In this document: in pieces, positions 48,029 through 57,032 of the stretch
Layout of the letters: each line of letters opens with the position of its first letter
How positions within the stretch are numbered: position 1 is the first letter of the stretch
Source of the DNA: Collinsella sp.
Lineage (GTDB): Bacteria; Actinomycetota; Coriobacteriia; Coriobacteriales; Coriobacteriaceae
Assembly: GCA_019413925.1 (NCBI GenBank)
Contig: DXMY01000027.1
Location: 1-64,000, forward strand
Direction: 5' to 3'
DNA length: 64,000 nucleotides
Position numbers and translations under genes: made by a program
Notes under the pieces: model-generated
Database searches by the model: none
What the model was told of the DNA's origin: nothing
Seen by the model: the letters and a program-made list of their open reading frames with translations, nothing else

Positions 48029-48781
48029 ATGGTTGATAAAAAGCAGATTTCCAAGCTCTACTCAGCCGCAAAGCTATCCGAAACCGAGCAAAGCGTACTC
48101 GAATACCTACTCAACAATATCGACACCCTCGATGATATTGGCATAAAACCCGTCGCCATGGCATGCTTTACCAGCATGACGACAGTCATCAGGCTTTCGA
48201 AAAAGCTCGGCTACCGTGGCTATCGCGAAATGATGTACGATCTCAAGCACCTTCAGCATGTCTCCCGCGAAATGAATCAATCACTCAAAGACAGTAGCGT
48301 CCACTTCGTATGCCACACCGGAGATGTAGACGTATTCATCGCCGCCCTGCATCGCAACAGAATGATCGGAGTAAACGGAGAGGGTTTCTCACGCATCGTT
48401 GCGCAGTACATGGCGACTAAGCTCGTTGGACTTGGCTTTTTGGCCGTCATACAGGATTTCCTAGAAACCGATCAGTTTGTCGAATCCAACCGAAATACGC
48501 TCAGCTGCATGATGCTCATATCCAAATCGGGCCAGACAGAAGCCATCCTGGAAACCGCAAGGGCATGCCACGACGCGGGCATTACGACCCTCGCGTTTAC
48601 CGGCAACGAAGACAGCGAGCTCGCCAAGACGGCAGACGCGATCTTTACGATACATGACGATCACCCAATGGATCTTAAGAACGTTAAGCCTAACTGCTTT
48701 ACCGGAAGTTGTATTCTCGCATTCGAAGAACTATTGAGTATCTGCCTTGACAATCTAAAACAAGAAGGCTTGGCCCCCTAA
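48029..48781 (+). CDS. RpiR/MurR-family transcriptional regulator
   Basis: A 250-residue regulator. An N-terminal HTH_6 domain (about residues 10-75, with FTSMTTVIRLSKKLGYRGYREM) is followed by a SIS sugar-isomerase fold (about 110-240, with MLISKSGQTEAIL and AFTGNEDSELAK). It probably binds a sugar phosphate and controls the divergent GH4 gene and the convergent PTS gene. The start follows AAGGGAG; the open frame upstream covers the intergenic structure and is rejected. The gene order recalls glvA-glvR-glvC of Bacillus. Confidence 0.9.
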   Translation: MVDKKQISKLYSAAKLSETEQSVLEYLLNNIDTLDDIGIKPVAMACFTSMTTVIRLSKKLGYRGYREMMYDLKHLQHVSREMNQSLKDSSVHFVCHTGDVDVFIAALHRNRMIGVNGEGFSRIVAQYMATKLVGLGFLAVIQDFLETDQFVESNRNTLSCMMLISKSGQTEAILETARACHDAGITTLAFTGNEDSELAKTADAIFTIHDDHPMDLKNVKPNCFTGSCILAFEELLSICLDNLKQEGLAP

Positions 48782-48843
48782 ATCATGCGATAGGAAGCCA
48801 AGCCCTGGAATTGCGCTATGCAATTGAAAGCCGCTTGCGCGTT

Positions 48844-50508
48844 TTACTCGTCACCGAGAACTTCGTGCACCTCAGAAGCGACTTCGCCGACACGAGGACC
48901 GTAAATGACCTGGATTGCCTTGTCGCTCAGGCGGATAACGCCCATAGCTTCAAGATTCTTGGTGAACACCTCGTCGTCTGCAACCTTAGAACCATCCTTG
49001 ACAATCACGCGAAGACGTGAGATGCAGTTGTCAAGATCATCAATGTTGTCGGCTCCACCAAGCGCTTCGACAATGCCAACAGCAAGCGCGCTGTCCTTGG
49101 TCGCACGGCCCTGGACTGCCTTCTCGGGAGTGCTATCAGACTCGCCCTTTGCCTCAGCGGCCTTTGCCTCGAACTCAGCTCTGCTGTTGATCAACTCAAT
49201 ATCGTCACCATCGTCTCGACCGGGCGTCTTGATATCGAACTTAGTAATAAAGAACCGGAAGAGGAAGAAAGCTGCCAGGAAAAAGGCGGGGAGCAGAATA
49301 AGGTACGGAAGCAGATTAAGCTTCTCGGGGCGGAATAAGAATGGGATCAGGTCCTTGATATTTCCCTGGTACACCGAAACGCCCATTGCCTCCGAGAGAA
49401 CTTCACCCAGTCCGGAAAGCGGAGCGTAAACGCCAAAGTAGAGCCAGGGGGCGGCGAACAGGAACGTAAAGAGAATAGGCTCCGTAACGCCAAAGAAAAC
49501 AGTCGAAATCACTGTGGGGATTAAAAGACCAGCAACCTTCTTGCGGTTCTGGGGCTTGGCACAAGACCACATAGCAAGGGCGATGCCCGGGAACAACGCG
49601 TAATCGTTAATGCCATAGCCAGCCATGAAGGCCCTAACCAAGAGCTTGTCACTGCTGGGAGAAGCGAGCTGTGCAAGCTGAATGGCGCTATTGCCCACCA
49701 CGCGCGTTCCATCGACGACCATGGAGCCGCCAAGCTCAGTCCAATACATGGGCGTCTCGAGCAGCGGATGCAAGCCAAACGGCACAAGGCTCTCGAGCAC
49801 CCAGCGATAGACAAACGTACCGACCAGACCGGAGCCTTTCACGAACGTCGCAATACCCGAGAAGCATCCACCGATGACGGGCCAGACGAAGTACATGATG
49901 CCGCCCAGGATGCCACCGGCGACCAGCGATACAATGGGGACCGTTCGACTGCCCGCAAAAAACGCCAGCGCCGTTGGAAGCTTGGTCTTGTAAAAACGGC
50001 CGGTGATCCAGGCGACCAGGCAGCCCACGATAATGCCGCCAAAGACACCAGAGCTGTAGCCAAAAAAGCCGAGCGAGGTAGTGTAGAGTGCGGACTGCTC
50101 ACTCGCCTGAATGGACGTAAGGCCGACCTTCTGAAGAGCTTCCACCGTTGTATTGTCGGCAGCCAAGCCAGCTGCTCCAAGCAGAATCTCAACCGTCTTG
50201 AGCATGGTGAGATAGCAGACAAGGGCAGAAAAGGCAGCCCAGCCCTTCTCTTTGCGAGACAAGGAGAAGGCGCAGCCGACGGCAAACAAAACACCGAGGT
50301 TTCCAATGATTACCTCGCCGAGACCCTTAAATACCGAGAAGAACGTAAAGAGCGGCGAAGCGGCATACCAGTCCCAATTAACGCCAAGGGACACAAGGGT
50401 CAGTTCGGTCGTAAAAACGCTACCGATACCCAAAAAGAGACCGGAAATGGCAATGAGCGTAATCGGAACGAGCATTGCCTTTCCGAACGATTGGAATTTT
50501 TCTTTCAT
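48844..50508 (-). CDS. PTS sugar transporter EIICB (glucose/maltose-type)
   Basis: A 554-residue permease. EIIC covers about residues 1-430 with ten or so helices and GVTEPILFTFLF near its end; a charged linker follows; EIIB is at the C terminus with the phosphorylated Cys in NIDDLDNCISRLRV. No EIIA domain is present, so EIIA-Glc at 58178 is a likely donor. Together with GH4 and RpiR it forms a glv-like disaccharide system. GAGGAGG precedes the ATG at 50508. It converges with the RpiR gene; an AATTGC/GCAATT hairpin lies in the 62-base gap. Confidence 0.9.
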   Translation of the reverse strand: MKEKFQSFGKAMLVPITLIAISGLFLGIGSVFTTELTLVSLGVNWDWYAASPLFTFFSVFKGLGEVIIGNLGVLFAVGCAFSLSRKEKGWAAFSALVCYLTMLKTVEILLGAAGLAADNTTVEALQKVGLTSIQASEQSALYTTSLGFFGYSSGVFGGIIVGCLVAWITGRFYKTKLPTALAFFAGSRTVPIVSLVAGGILGGIMYFVWPVIGGCFSGIATFVKGSGLVGTFVYRWVLESLVPFGLHPLLETPMYWTELGGSMVVDGTRVVGNSAIQLAQLASPSSDKLLVRAFMAGYGINDYALFPGIALAMWSCAKPQNRKKVAGLLIPTVISTVFFGVTEPILFTFLFAAPWLYFGVYAPLSGLGEVLSEAMGVSVYQGNIKDLIPFLFRPEKLNLLPYLILLPAFFLAAFFLFRFFITKFDIKTPGRDDGDDIELINSRAEFEAKAAEAKGESDSTPEKAVQGRATKDSALAVGIVEALGGADNIDDLDNCISRLRVIVKDGSKVADDEVFTKNLEAMGVIRLSDKAIQVIYGPRVGEVASEVHEVLGDE

Positions 50509-50822
50509 CAATTCCCTCCTCAATGAGCCTCTATAAACGACTATTGCAGCCCACGTCCCCACACAGGCGAAACGGAAGACATGTTCGGCAATAGACACAA
50601 AGTGATTGTAGAAAGGGGCACACAAAATGCGCATCGGCATCGCGTAATGCGGTTAAATCGACCGACGATTGCAAGTATTTACGAATCCGTAAACGGCAGC
50701 AAATAGGCAGCGAACGGCAATCTGCAGCGTAGGACAGTCCCCGCAGTTCAACAATTGTCGGTATTTTTACTCATATTTATTGAATTCTTGCTCGCCCAAA
50801 AGTGCGGAGCATCAACGCGCCC
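50509..50822. other. AT-richer intergenic region upstream of the PTS EIICB gene
   Basis: No gene is seen. The region should hold the minus-strand PTS promoter; I could not choose a convincing one. A GGGGACTGTCC sequence near 50730-50745 may be another GGGACAG-type remnant. Confidence 0.4.
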
Positions 50823-53183
50823 TTAAGCCAACCCCAGCAATATGCCCGCCGAATGCACGACAAACGCCACGATCCAGGCGACCGTCACCTGAAACGCGAA
50901 TACAGCCACGGCATAGCGCGCGCCCAACTCGCTCTTGACGGCGCCGATGGACGCCACGCAAGGCGGGTACAGCAGTGTAAAGACCAAGAACACGTAGGCG
51001 GTAAACGGCGAAAACATGGTCGACAGCGCCGCGGGCGACGTTGCGCCCAAAAGCACCGTGAGCGTCGAGATGACGCTCTCCTTGGCAATGAGTCCGGTGA
51101 CGAGCGCCGTCGAGGCGCGCCAGTCGCCAAAGCCGAGCGGCGCCAGCACCGGCGCGATGATGCTGCCGAAGCCCGCAAGCAGGCTTTGCGACTGGTCGGC
51201 GACCACGTTAAAGCGGATATCGAACGTCTGCAGGAACCAGATGACCACCGTAGCGGCAAAGATAATGGTAAAGGCCTTGGTGATGAAGTCCTTGGCCTTA
51301 TCCCATGCCAGCATCACCGTCGTCTTGACGCTCGGCAGGCGGTAATTGGGAAGCTCCATGATAAACGGAACCGGGTCGCCCTTAAATGCCGTGCGGTTGA
51401 GCACCAAAGCCGCGATGCAGCCGACCACGATACCGATCAGATAGAGCGAGACCATGGCGGGGACCGTCGCCTGCGGGAAGAATGCTCCGCACAGCAAGCC
51501 GTAAACCGGCAGCTTGGCCGAGCAACTCATAAACGGCGTGAGCATGACGGTCATCTTACGGTCGTGCTCGGACGGCAGCGTGCGCGTCGACATGATGGCC
51601 GGCACGGTGCAGCCAAAACCGACGAGCATGGGCACAAAGCTTCGACCAGACAAACCAAAGCGGCGCAACACCTTATCCATGACAAAGGCGACGCGCGCCA
51701 TGTAGCCCGAGTCCTCCAGAATGGAGAGGAACAAGAAGAGCACGACGATAATCGGCAGGAAGGTCAGCACGCTGCCCACACCCGTAAGCACGCCGTCGAC
51801 AGCCAGCGAGCGCACCACATCGTTGGTTCCGAACGCCTTGAGGCCCGCATCGGCCGAAGCGATGATGACCGCGATACCGTCCTCCATGAGTCCCTGCAAC
51901 GCCGCGCCGATCACGCCAAACGTCAGCCAAAAGACGAGGCCCATGATCACCAGAAACGCCGGAATGGCTGTGTAACGACCTGTCAGGATGCGGTCAATCT
52001 TGACGGAGCGCACGTGTTCGCGGCTCTCGTGCGGCTTGACGACGCAACGCCCGCACACGTCGCCGATAAAGCTAAAACGCATATCGGCCAGCGCAGATAG
52101 GCGGTCGGTGCCGGCCTCGCCCTCCATCTGGGTAATGATGTGCTCGATAGCGTCGAGCTCATTGCGATCCAGGTGAAGCGCCTCGGTTACCAGCTCATCG
52201 CCCTCGACCAGCTTGGTCGCCGCAAAGCGCACCGGAATGTGCGCCGTCACGGCATGGTCCTCGATCAGGTTAGCAATACCGTGGATGCAGCGATGCAGCG
52301 CACCGCCGTCCGGACCGTCGGGCGCACAAAAGTCCAGGCGACCGGGGCGCTCGCGGAACCGTGCCACGTGCAGGGCGTGGTCCACCAACTCGCCGATGCC
52401 CTCGTTGCGGGCAGCGCTAATGGGGACAACGGGCACGCCCAACAGGCTCTCGAGCAGGTTGACGTCCACGGCGCCGCCGTTGGCGGTCACCTCGTCCATC
52501 ATGTTGAGCGCGATGACCATAGGACGGTCAAGCTCCATGAGCTGCAGTGTCAGGTACAGGTTACGCTCGATGTTGGTGGCATCAATGATGTCGATGATGG
52601 CGTCCGGGCGCTCGTCAAGGATGAACTGACGGCTCACGACCTCTTCGCCTGTGTACGGCGACAGGGAGTAAATGCCAGGCAGATCGGTAACGCTCGCCTC
52701 GGGATGGTTACGGATGGTGCCATCTTTGCGGTCGACCGTCACGCCGGGAAAGTTACCGACGTGCTGGTTGGAGCCCGTCAGCTGGTTGAATAACGTGGTC
52801 TTGCCGCAGTTTTGGTTGCCGGCGAGGGCAAAGTGCAGCGGCGCGCCCTCAGGCACGGCCGTCTTTGCCGCACGGGGCGAATACGTTCCCTCGCCCAGGG
52901 CCGGATGCTCCGTCGTGCCGATTGCGGCGTTAGCGCGCGGACCTGTATCGGTGTCGTGAATACCCACGAGCTCAATGCGAGCGGCATCGTCCTTGCGCAG
53001 TGTCAACTCGTAGCCACGCAGGCGGATCTCGAGCGGATCGCCCATGGGGGCGTACTTCATCATGGTGACTTCGGTGCCCGGCGTTAGACCCATGTCCAAA
53101 ATATGCTGTCGGAGTGCCTGATCGTCCGATGCCACCGATGCGACAACGGCGTCCTTTCCAATCTCGAGTGTATCGAGCTTCAC
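50823..53183 (-). CDS. feoB: Ferrous iron transporter, FeoA-FeoB fusion
   Basis: A 786-residue protein. Residues 1-75 are a FeoA SH3-like domain (DMGLTPGTEVTMMKYAPMGD). The FeoB G domain follows with G1 GNQNCGKTT near 122-130, G3 DLPGIYSLSPY and G4 NMMDE, then the membrane part with LVGFGCTVPAIMSTRTL and PFMSCSAKLPVYG. It takes up Fe2+. GTG at 53183 follows GGAGG; an in-frame ATG at 53234 falls within the operator-like repeats and is rejected. A possible metal-regulator site lies upstream. Confidence 0.95.
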   Translation of the reverse strand: MKLDTLEIGKDAVVASVASDDQALRQHILDMGLTPGTEVTMMKYAPMGDPLEIRLRGYELTLRKDDAARIELVGIHDTDTGPRANAAIGTTEHPALGEGTYSPRAAKTAVPEGAPLHFALAGNQNCGKTTLFNQLTGSNQHVGNFPGVTVDRKDGTIRNHPEASVTDLPGIYSLSPYTGEEVVSRQFILDERPDAIIDIIDATNIERNLYLTLQLMELDRPMVIALNMMDEVTANGGAVDVNLLESLLGVPVVPISAARNEGIGELVDHALHVARFRERPGRLDFCAPDGPDGGALHRCIHGIANLIEDHAVTAHIPVRFAATKLVEGDELVTEALHLDRNELDAIEHIITQMEGEAGTDRLSALADMRFSFIGDVCGRCVVKPHESREHVRSVKIDRILTGRYTAIPAFLVIMGLVFWLTFGVIGAALQGLMEDGIAVIIASADAGLKAFGTNDVVRSLAVDGVLTGVGSVLTFLPIIVVLFLFLSILEDSGYMARVAFVMDKVLRRFGLSGRSFVPMLVGFGCTVPAIMSTRTLPSEHDRKMTVMLTPFMSCSAKLPVYGLLCGAFFPQATVPAMVSLYLIGIVVGCIAALVLNRTAFKGDPVPFIMELPNYRLPSVKTTVMLAWDKAKDFITKAFTIIFAATVVIWFLQTFDIRFNVVADQSQSLLAGFGSIIAPVLAPLGFGDWRASTALVTGLIAKESVISTLTVLLGATSPAALSTMFSPFTAYVFLVFTLLYPPCVASIGAVKSELGARYAVAVFAFQVTVAWIVAFVVHSAGILLGLA

Positions 53184-53230
53184 GTCCGTGTTCCTCCCCC
53201 GGCGCCCACAGGGCGTTGCATTTATGTTCA

Positions 53231-53259
53231 CCATGGCTAACCGTTTGCCATGGCTAACC
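53231..53259. promoter_or_regulatory. Direct repeat resembling metal-dependent repressor sites upstream of feoB
   Basis: CCATGGCTAACC occurs at 53231-53242 and again at 53248-53259, a 17-base period. On the minus strand each reads GGTTAGCCATGG followed by an AAC, an imperfect palindrome that resembles the GGTTAGSCTAACC boxes of DtxR/IdeR-type regulators. Iron control of feoB is expected, but the regulator is not in this window. Confidence 0.55.
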
Positions 53260-53353
53260 AATTTAACCATGCATGATAGCGCGAACACACAACGACGTTC
53301 AATCAACAGATCGGTGCAAGCTAAGCTGCCCCCATTGCACCCAAGCAGCAAAA

Positions 53354-53387
53354 GCCCGCGCAAGCAACTAATGTCACCCGCGCGGGC
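53354..53387 (-). terminator. Terminator downstream of the amino-acid antiporter
   Basis: GCCCGCGC (53354-53361) pairs with GCGCGGGC (53380-53387), and TTTTG follows on the minus strand. Between it and the antiporter gene, 53388-53502 has imperfect hairpins (GTGGGC arms; GACGG arms) but no gene. Confidence 0.65.
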
Positions 53388-53502
53388 CTGGTGGGCACTC
53401 ACAGAAGCACGTTACAGAGGCCCACGTCAGTTATGGATTACCGGACGGCACCGGCACGCGATGCCTCCGTCGGCTTACCAAGCGATGAAGCCTGCCGCAG
53501 TC

Positions 53503-54966
53503 TTAGACTATCGGCGCAATGCCGGCAAAGTGCAGATACAGCGAAATGATTGCCACGACAATGACCACCGCTGCGATCAGCTTGTCGTGCAGATGCGGAA
53601 GCACCGGTTTACCGCGGCCTCGCTCGCCCAGCATATAAACGGGAATGGCCGGAGCAAAAAGAATCGTCGTGATCATAACGCCCTGAAGACCCGTCGACCA
53701 CACCAGGAACAATGTGTAGATGAAGCCGAGCGTACCGAAGAAGCGGGCTTTGCCGACGCTGGGCGCATGCGGCCCGTCCAGATGCTCGTTCTTCCAGCCA
53801 ATCACCATGTAATAGGCAGCCGAGCAGACATACGGAACCAGAATCGTGTTGACTGCGCAGCTATAGAAGAACTGGTAGGTGCTCGCCGCCACATACGACA
53901 CGATCAAGAAGAGCTGCGTGATGCCGGAGCTCACGAGAACCGTTACCACCGGGGCGTCGTGCTTGTTCGTCTTGGCAAACGCCAGAGGGAAGGATCCCTG
54001 GCGCGCCGCCTCGAACGGCGTCTCGGACGCAATGATGACATAGCCCAGCAGCGCGCCGACCAACGAAAGGATAACGCCAAGGTTTACGATGGCAGCACCA
54101 ACCGGACCGATTGCGCACTCGAGAATTCCCGCCATGGAGGGCGTTGCAAGCTGTGCCATCTCCTCGCGCGGCATAATGCCGAGCGACAGCATCGAGATGA
54201 TCAGATACAGCGTGAATACAGCCGCAAATCCGAGCGCCGTCGAGCGGCCGACGTCACGCACGTACTTTGCACGGCCCGAGATAACGACAGCGCCCTCGAT
54301 GCCCGTGAAGACCCAGACAAGGGCGATCATGGTCGAGACAACCTGCTCGCCAAAGCCAGGACCAGCCGGCTCTCCCCAGAAGTTGTCCATAAAGATATCG
54401 ACGTTGAACTTACCCAGGAGCACGATACTCAGCACAAAGAGCCCCAGCGGCACCAGCTTCGCCAACGTGACGATCGTGTTAATGCCCGCAGCCTCCTTAA
54501 CGCCACGAAGCACAAGGGCGGTAAGGAACCACAAAAACACGCTGGCGCAGACGATAGAAAGCAGGTTGTTACCCGCGCCAAACGCAGGGAAGAAATAGCC
54601 CAGCGCGCTAAACAGCAAGAGCGCAAAGCTCACGTTGGAAAGACATGCACTGATCCAGTAGCCCCAAGCGGAGTTGAATCCAATGTAATCGCCAAAACCG
54701 GCCGCAGCGTATGCATAGATGCCGCCGGTCAGGTCGGGACGGGCCTGAGACAAACCGTTGAACACCATCATCAGCGCAAAGACGCCAATAAAGCAAATTC
54801 CCCACGAGACGATAACCGCACCGGTATTTGCCCCACCTGCTGCCATATCGCCGGCAAGCGAAAAGATGCCGCCACAAATACTGGCGGTAATGACCATCAT
54901 GGTCAGACGAAAGAGATCGAGGCCATTAGGGTCGATAATCTCTTCATTTTGAGCTTTAGAGGCCAT
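53503..54966 (-). CDS. APC-family basic amino acid/polyamine antiporter (ArcD-like)
   Basis: A 487-residue transporter with about 12-13 helices. TM1 has ITASICGGIFSLAGDMAAGG, and FTGIEGAVVISGRA is the TM6 region typical of arginine/ornithine antiporters in this family. It follows the DDAH-like gene on the same strand after 110 bases with a hairpin between. Together they suggest uptake of arginine or methylated arginine in exchange for a product. The real substrate is not proven. Confidence 0.85.
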   Translation of the reverse strand: MASKAQNEEIIDPNGLDLFRLTMMVITASICGGIFSLAGDMAAGGANTGAVIVSWGICFIGVFALMMVFNGLSQARPDLTGGIYAYAAAGFGDYIGFNSAWGYWISACLSNVSFALLLFSALGYFFPAFGAGNNLLSIVCASVFLWFLTALVLRGVKEAAGINTIVTLAKLVPLGLFVLSIVLLGKFNVDIFMDNFWGEPAGPGFGEQVVSTMIALVWVFTGIEGAVVISGRAKYVRDVGRSTALGFAAVFTLYLIISMLSLGIMPREEMAQLATPSMAGILECAIGPVGAAIVNLGVILSLVGALLGYVIIASETPFEAARQGSFPLAFAKTNKHDAPVVTVLVSSGITQLFLIVSYVAASTYQFFYSCAVNTILVPYVCSAAYYMVIGWKNEHLDGPHAPSVGKARFFGTLGFIYTLFLVWSTGLQGVMITTILFAPAIPVYMLGERGRGKPVLPHLHDKLIAAVVIVVAIISLYLHFAGIAPIV

Positions 54967-55003
54967 TGTATGTGCACCCCCTTCATCATGTGATCGAACG
55001 AAA

Positions 55004-55040
55004 GATGGCCCGGACGTCCCGAATCGGGTGCCGGGCCATC
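55004..55040 (-). terminator. Hairpin after the DDAH-like gene
   Basis: GATGGCCCGG (55004-55013) pairs with 55031-55040, with an inner CCCG/CGGG stem and TTTCGTT after it on the minus strand. It may be a partial terminator that sets the ratio of enzyme to antiporter. Confidence 0.6.
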
Positions 55041-55075
55041 GGTCAAGCGATCATCAGACTGTTACAGCTATCGCG

Positions 55076-55852
55076 TTAGAAGCGCAGCGACAGGCAAGAA
55101 AGGCCGCCGTCGACCTTGCGATACTCGGAGGTGTCAACGACGAGTGTCTTGTAGCCCAGATCCTGCACGGCCTTGAGCACAGTCGGATAGCCCTCGGCAA
55201 CGATGACCGTACCGTTGACCCAGATGCAGTTGGCGCCGTACGCCTCGTCCTCGGGCACAACAATCTTGTTGTACTGGGCAAAGCCGGGCTTATCGACGAA
55301 CTCACCAGAGACGAGCATGTTGTTGTCCTCGATGTAGTTGACGCCCGTCTTGAGGTGCAGGACCTCCTCCAGCGGAACCTCAGAACCCTCGAGGCCCCAG
55401 CCCTCGAGAATCTCACAGAACTGGCGGATGCCCTCTTCGTTGGTACGAGCGGAGCGACCGACGTAGAAATGGTCACCGACCATCATGACGTCGCCGCCGT
55501 CGAGCGTGCCCGGAGAAACGATGTGCTTGACATGCTCGTCGTCAAAGAAGCGACGGACGGCCGGCTCGATCTCGTCCTTCTCGCCGTTGCGGCTATCGGC
55601 GCCGGGGTTGGTAATGATGGCGCCGCAGCGAGTGATAACGGCCGGGTCTTCGACGAAGCAGCTGTCGGGATACTGCTCGAGTGCCGGCAGCACCGACACG
55701 TCAACGCCGCACTGCTCGAGCGCATGCTCGTAATCGTAGTGCTCCTCGATGGCGCGCTCGTAGATGGGCTGGCCAAGCTCGGGGGCACTCGTGATGCCAT
55801 TGCTCAGAGACTTGCCGGGGCGGCGGATGATGACGTGGCTGAACTTGGTCAT
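55076..55852 (-). CDS. Dimethylargininase (DDAH)-like amidinohydrolase
   Basis: A 258-residue pentein-fold enzyme. The sequence PDSCFVEDPAVIT (Glu68/Asp69), NPGADSRNGE, GTLDGGDVM, His166 in LHLKTG and the nucleophile Cys253 in GGLSCLS match DDAH. DDAH makes citrulline and dimethylamine from N-omega-dimethylarginine. A related arginine or other guanidine substrate is also possible. AAGGAGG is six bases before the ATG. Clustered with an ArcD-like antiporter and a divergent GntR regulator. Confidence 0.85.
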   Translation of the reverse strand: MTKFSHVIIRRPGKSLSNGITSAPELGQPIYERAIEEHYDYEHALEQCGVDVSVLPALEQYPDSCFVEDPAVITRCGAIITNPGADSRNGEKDEIEPAVRRFFDDEHVKHIVSPGTLDGGDVMMVGDHFYVGRSARTNEEGIRQFCEILEGWGLEGSEVPLEEVLHLKTGVNYIEDNNMLVSGEFVDKPGFAQYNKIVVPEDEAYGANCIWVNGTVIVAEGYPTVLKAVQDLGYKTLVVDTSEYRKVDGGLSCLSLRF

Positions 55853-55949
55853 GATGGTCCTCCTTGGATCTCTTAGCAGAAAGCGGGACTTCTTCGTGCC
55901 CGCCTTCCTTTCGATGTCTTTATCTTAGGGCGGTTTTCCTGTTTTGTAT

Positions 55950-55961
55950 ATTGTATACAAT
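55950..55961. promoter_or_regulatory. Perfect palindrome, likely GntR operator
   Basis: ATTGTATACAAT is a perfect 12-base palindrome, preceded by TTTTGTAT, in the region between the divergent DDAH-like and GntR genes. It resembles the TTGTATACAA sites of FCD-type GntR regulators. Control of the DDAH operon by the adjacent regulator is inferred. Confidence 0.65.
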
Positions 55962-56107
55962 CCTGAACGGTAGGTATTCTTCGGTAAGCGTATTCTTACG
56001 TATCGGCGCAAAGTAGCATGATTTAGCTGGTCGTTCTATAATTCAACTGAGCTATTCAAGTGAAACGTATTTGCTTTTAGAAATATACCGTTAAGGAACA
56101 TAGGCTC

Positions 56108-56758
56108 ATGGAAACGCTCAGAAGGCCCCTGAAAGACCACGTATACGACTACATTTCGAGCCGTATTGACGCCGGCGAGCTTTCGGCCGGCGACCGGCTG
56201 AGCGAGCAAGCGATCTGCGACGCCATGGGCGTGTCGCGCACGCCGGTCCGCGAAGCGCTCATCCAGCTCGCAAGCGACGGCTATCTGGACAATCTCCCCC
56301 GCCGCGGATTCCGCGTCCGTGGGTTCGATCAGCAAAACGCCGTTGAAGTCTTTGAGATTATGGGGCCGCTCGACGGGCAGGCCGCATATCTCGCCTGTCC
56401 GAACCTAACCGACGATGACATTACGCAGCTTAAATTTCTCGTCGGCTCCATGGACCTCGCGATCCAAGGCGGCCTCATCCGAAAGTACGACGACATTCAG
56501 CGAGACTTTCATCTAACGTACTTCAACCGCTGCGGTAACGACCGTCTGCGCGATATGATCTCGCAGCTCGAGCGCTGCTTTATCAAGCGCGATTACGAGA
56601 CTGTCGACCAGGAGACGGCGTGCAAACTGCTCAATAAAGCCAACAGCGAACACGCTCATATTCTTGAGTTGTTCGAAGCACGAGATGCGACGGGCGTGCG
56701 CGACTACGTTCGCGATGTCCATTGGAACACAGAAAACGCCCAGTTCACCGTCTGGTAG
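56108..56758 (+). CDS. GntR-family regulator, FCD (FadR) subfamily
   Basis: A 216-residue regulator. A winged helix-turn-helix lies at about residues 8-70, with RLSEQAICDAMGVSRTPVREALIQLASDGYL. An all-helical FCD effector domain follows (about 75-205), with metal-type Asp/His residues (DFHLTYFNRCGND; NSEHAHILELFEARD). It is divergent from the DDAH-like gene and probably responds to that pathway's substrate. Bases 56759-56895 after it contain nothing I recognise. Confidence 0.9.
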   Translation: METLRRPLKDHVYDYISSRIDAGELSAGDRLSEQAICDAMGVSRTPVREALIQLASDGYLDNLPRRGFRVRGFDQQNAVEVFEIMGPLDGQAAYLACPNLTDDDITQLKFLVGSMDLAIQGGLIRKYDDIQRDFHLTYFNRCGNDRLRDMISQLERCFIKRDYETVDQETACKLLNKANSEHAHILELFEARDATGVRDYVRDVHWNTENAQFTVW

Positions 56759-56895
56759 GAAAGCAACAAGGGACGACGTCGGTCTTAAACCTTGGCGCCA
56801 GCACCGCCCAAACTGATCCGTTTTCCTCCGTCACCGACGGGGTCATTCTTTTGGCAGCCAAGACAACGCCGATATTTTGACGCCGACAGCAAAAA

Positions 56896-57032
56896 CCCGC
56901 CAGAGCAAGCAAGGTGCCTTGAGGCAGGGCGGCATAGACCTTCTGGTCATGCTGCCGAAGTTGAAAGGCAGATTGCCGCTCTGGCGGGCTTGTAGCGTCA
57001 AGTGGTTACGGCGTTTGGTAAAACGCCGTAAC
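56896..57032 (-). ncRNA. Family B structured element, copy 2, 3' of the esterase gene
   Basis: On the minus strand a 12-bp hairpin (57005-57016 with 57021-57032) starts at the esterase stop codon. A long stem-loop follows: outer 11-bp stem CCCGCCAGAGC/GCTCTGGCGGG (56978-56988 with 56896-56906), internal loop with CAATCTG and CACCTTG, and a cap of GACCAGAAGGTC. TTTTTGC follows the outer stem, so it may terminate. The paired bases differ from copy 1 at both sides while the loops are kept. Confidence 0.6.

Noticed and set aside
47854..48054. N-terminal extension of the GH4 protein
   Set aside because: The open frame covers the control region; the NAD-binding start MKLTVIGGGG is the conserved beginning.
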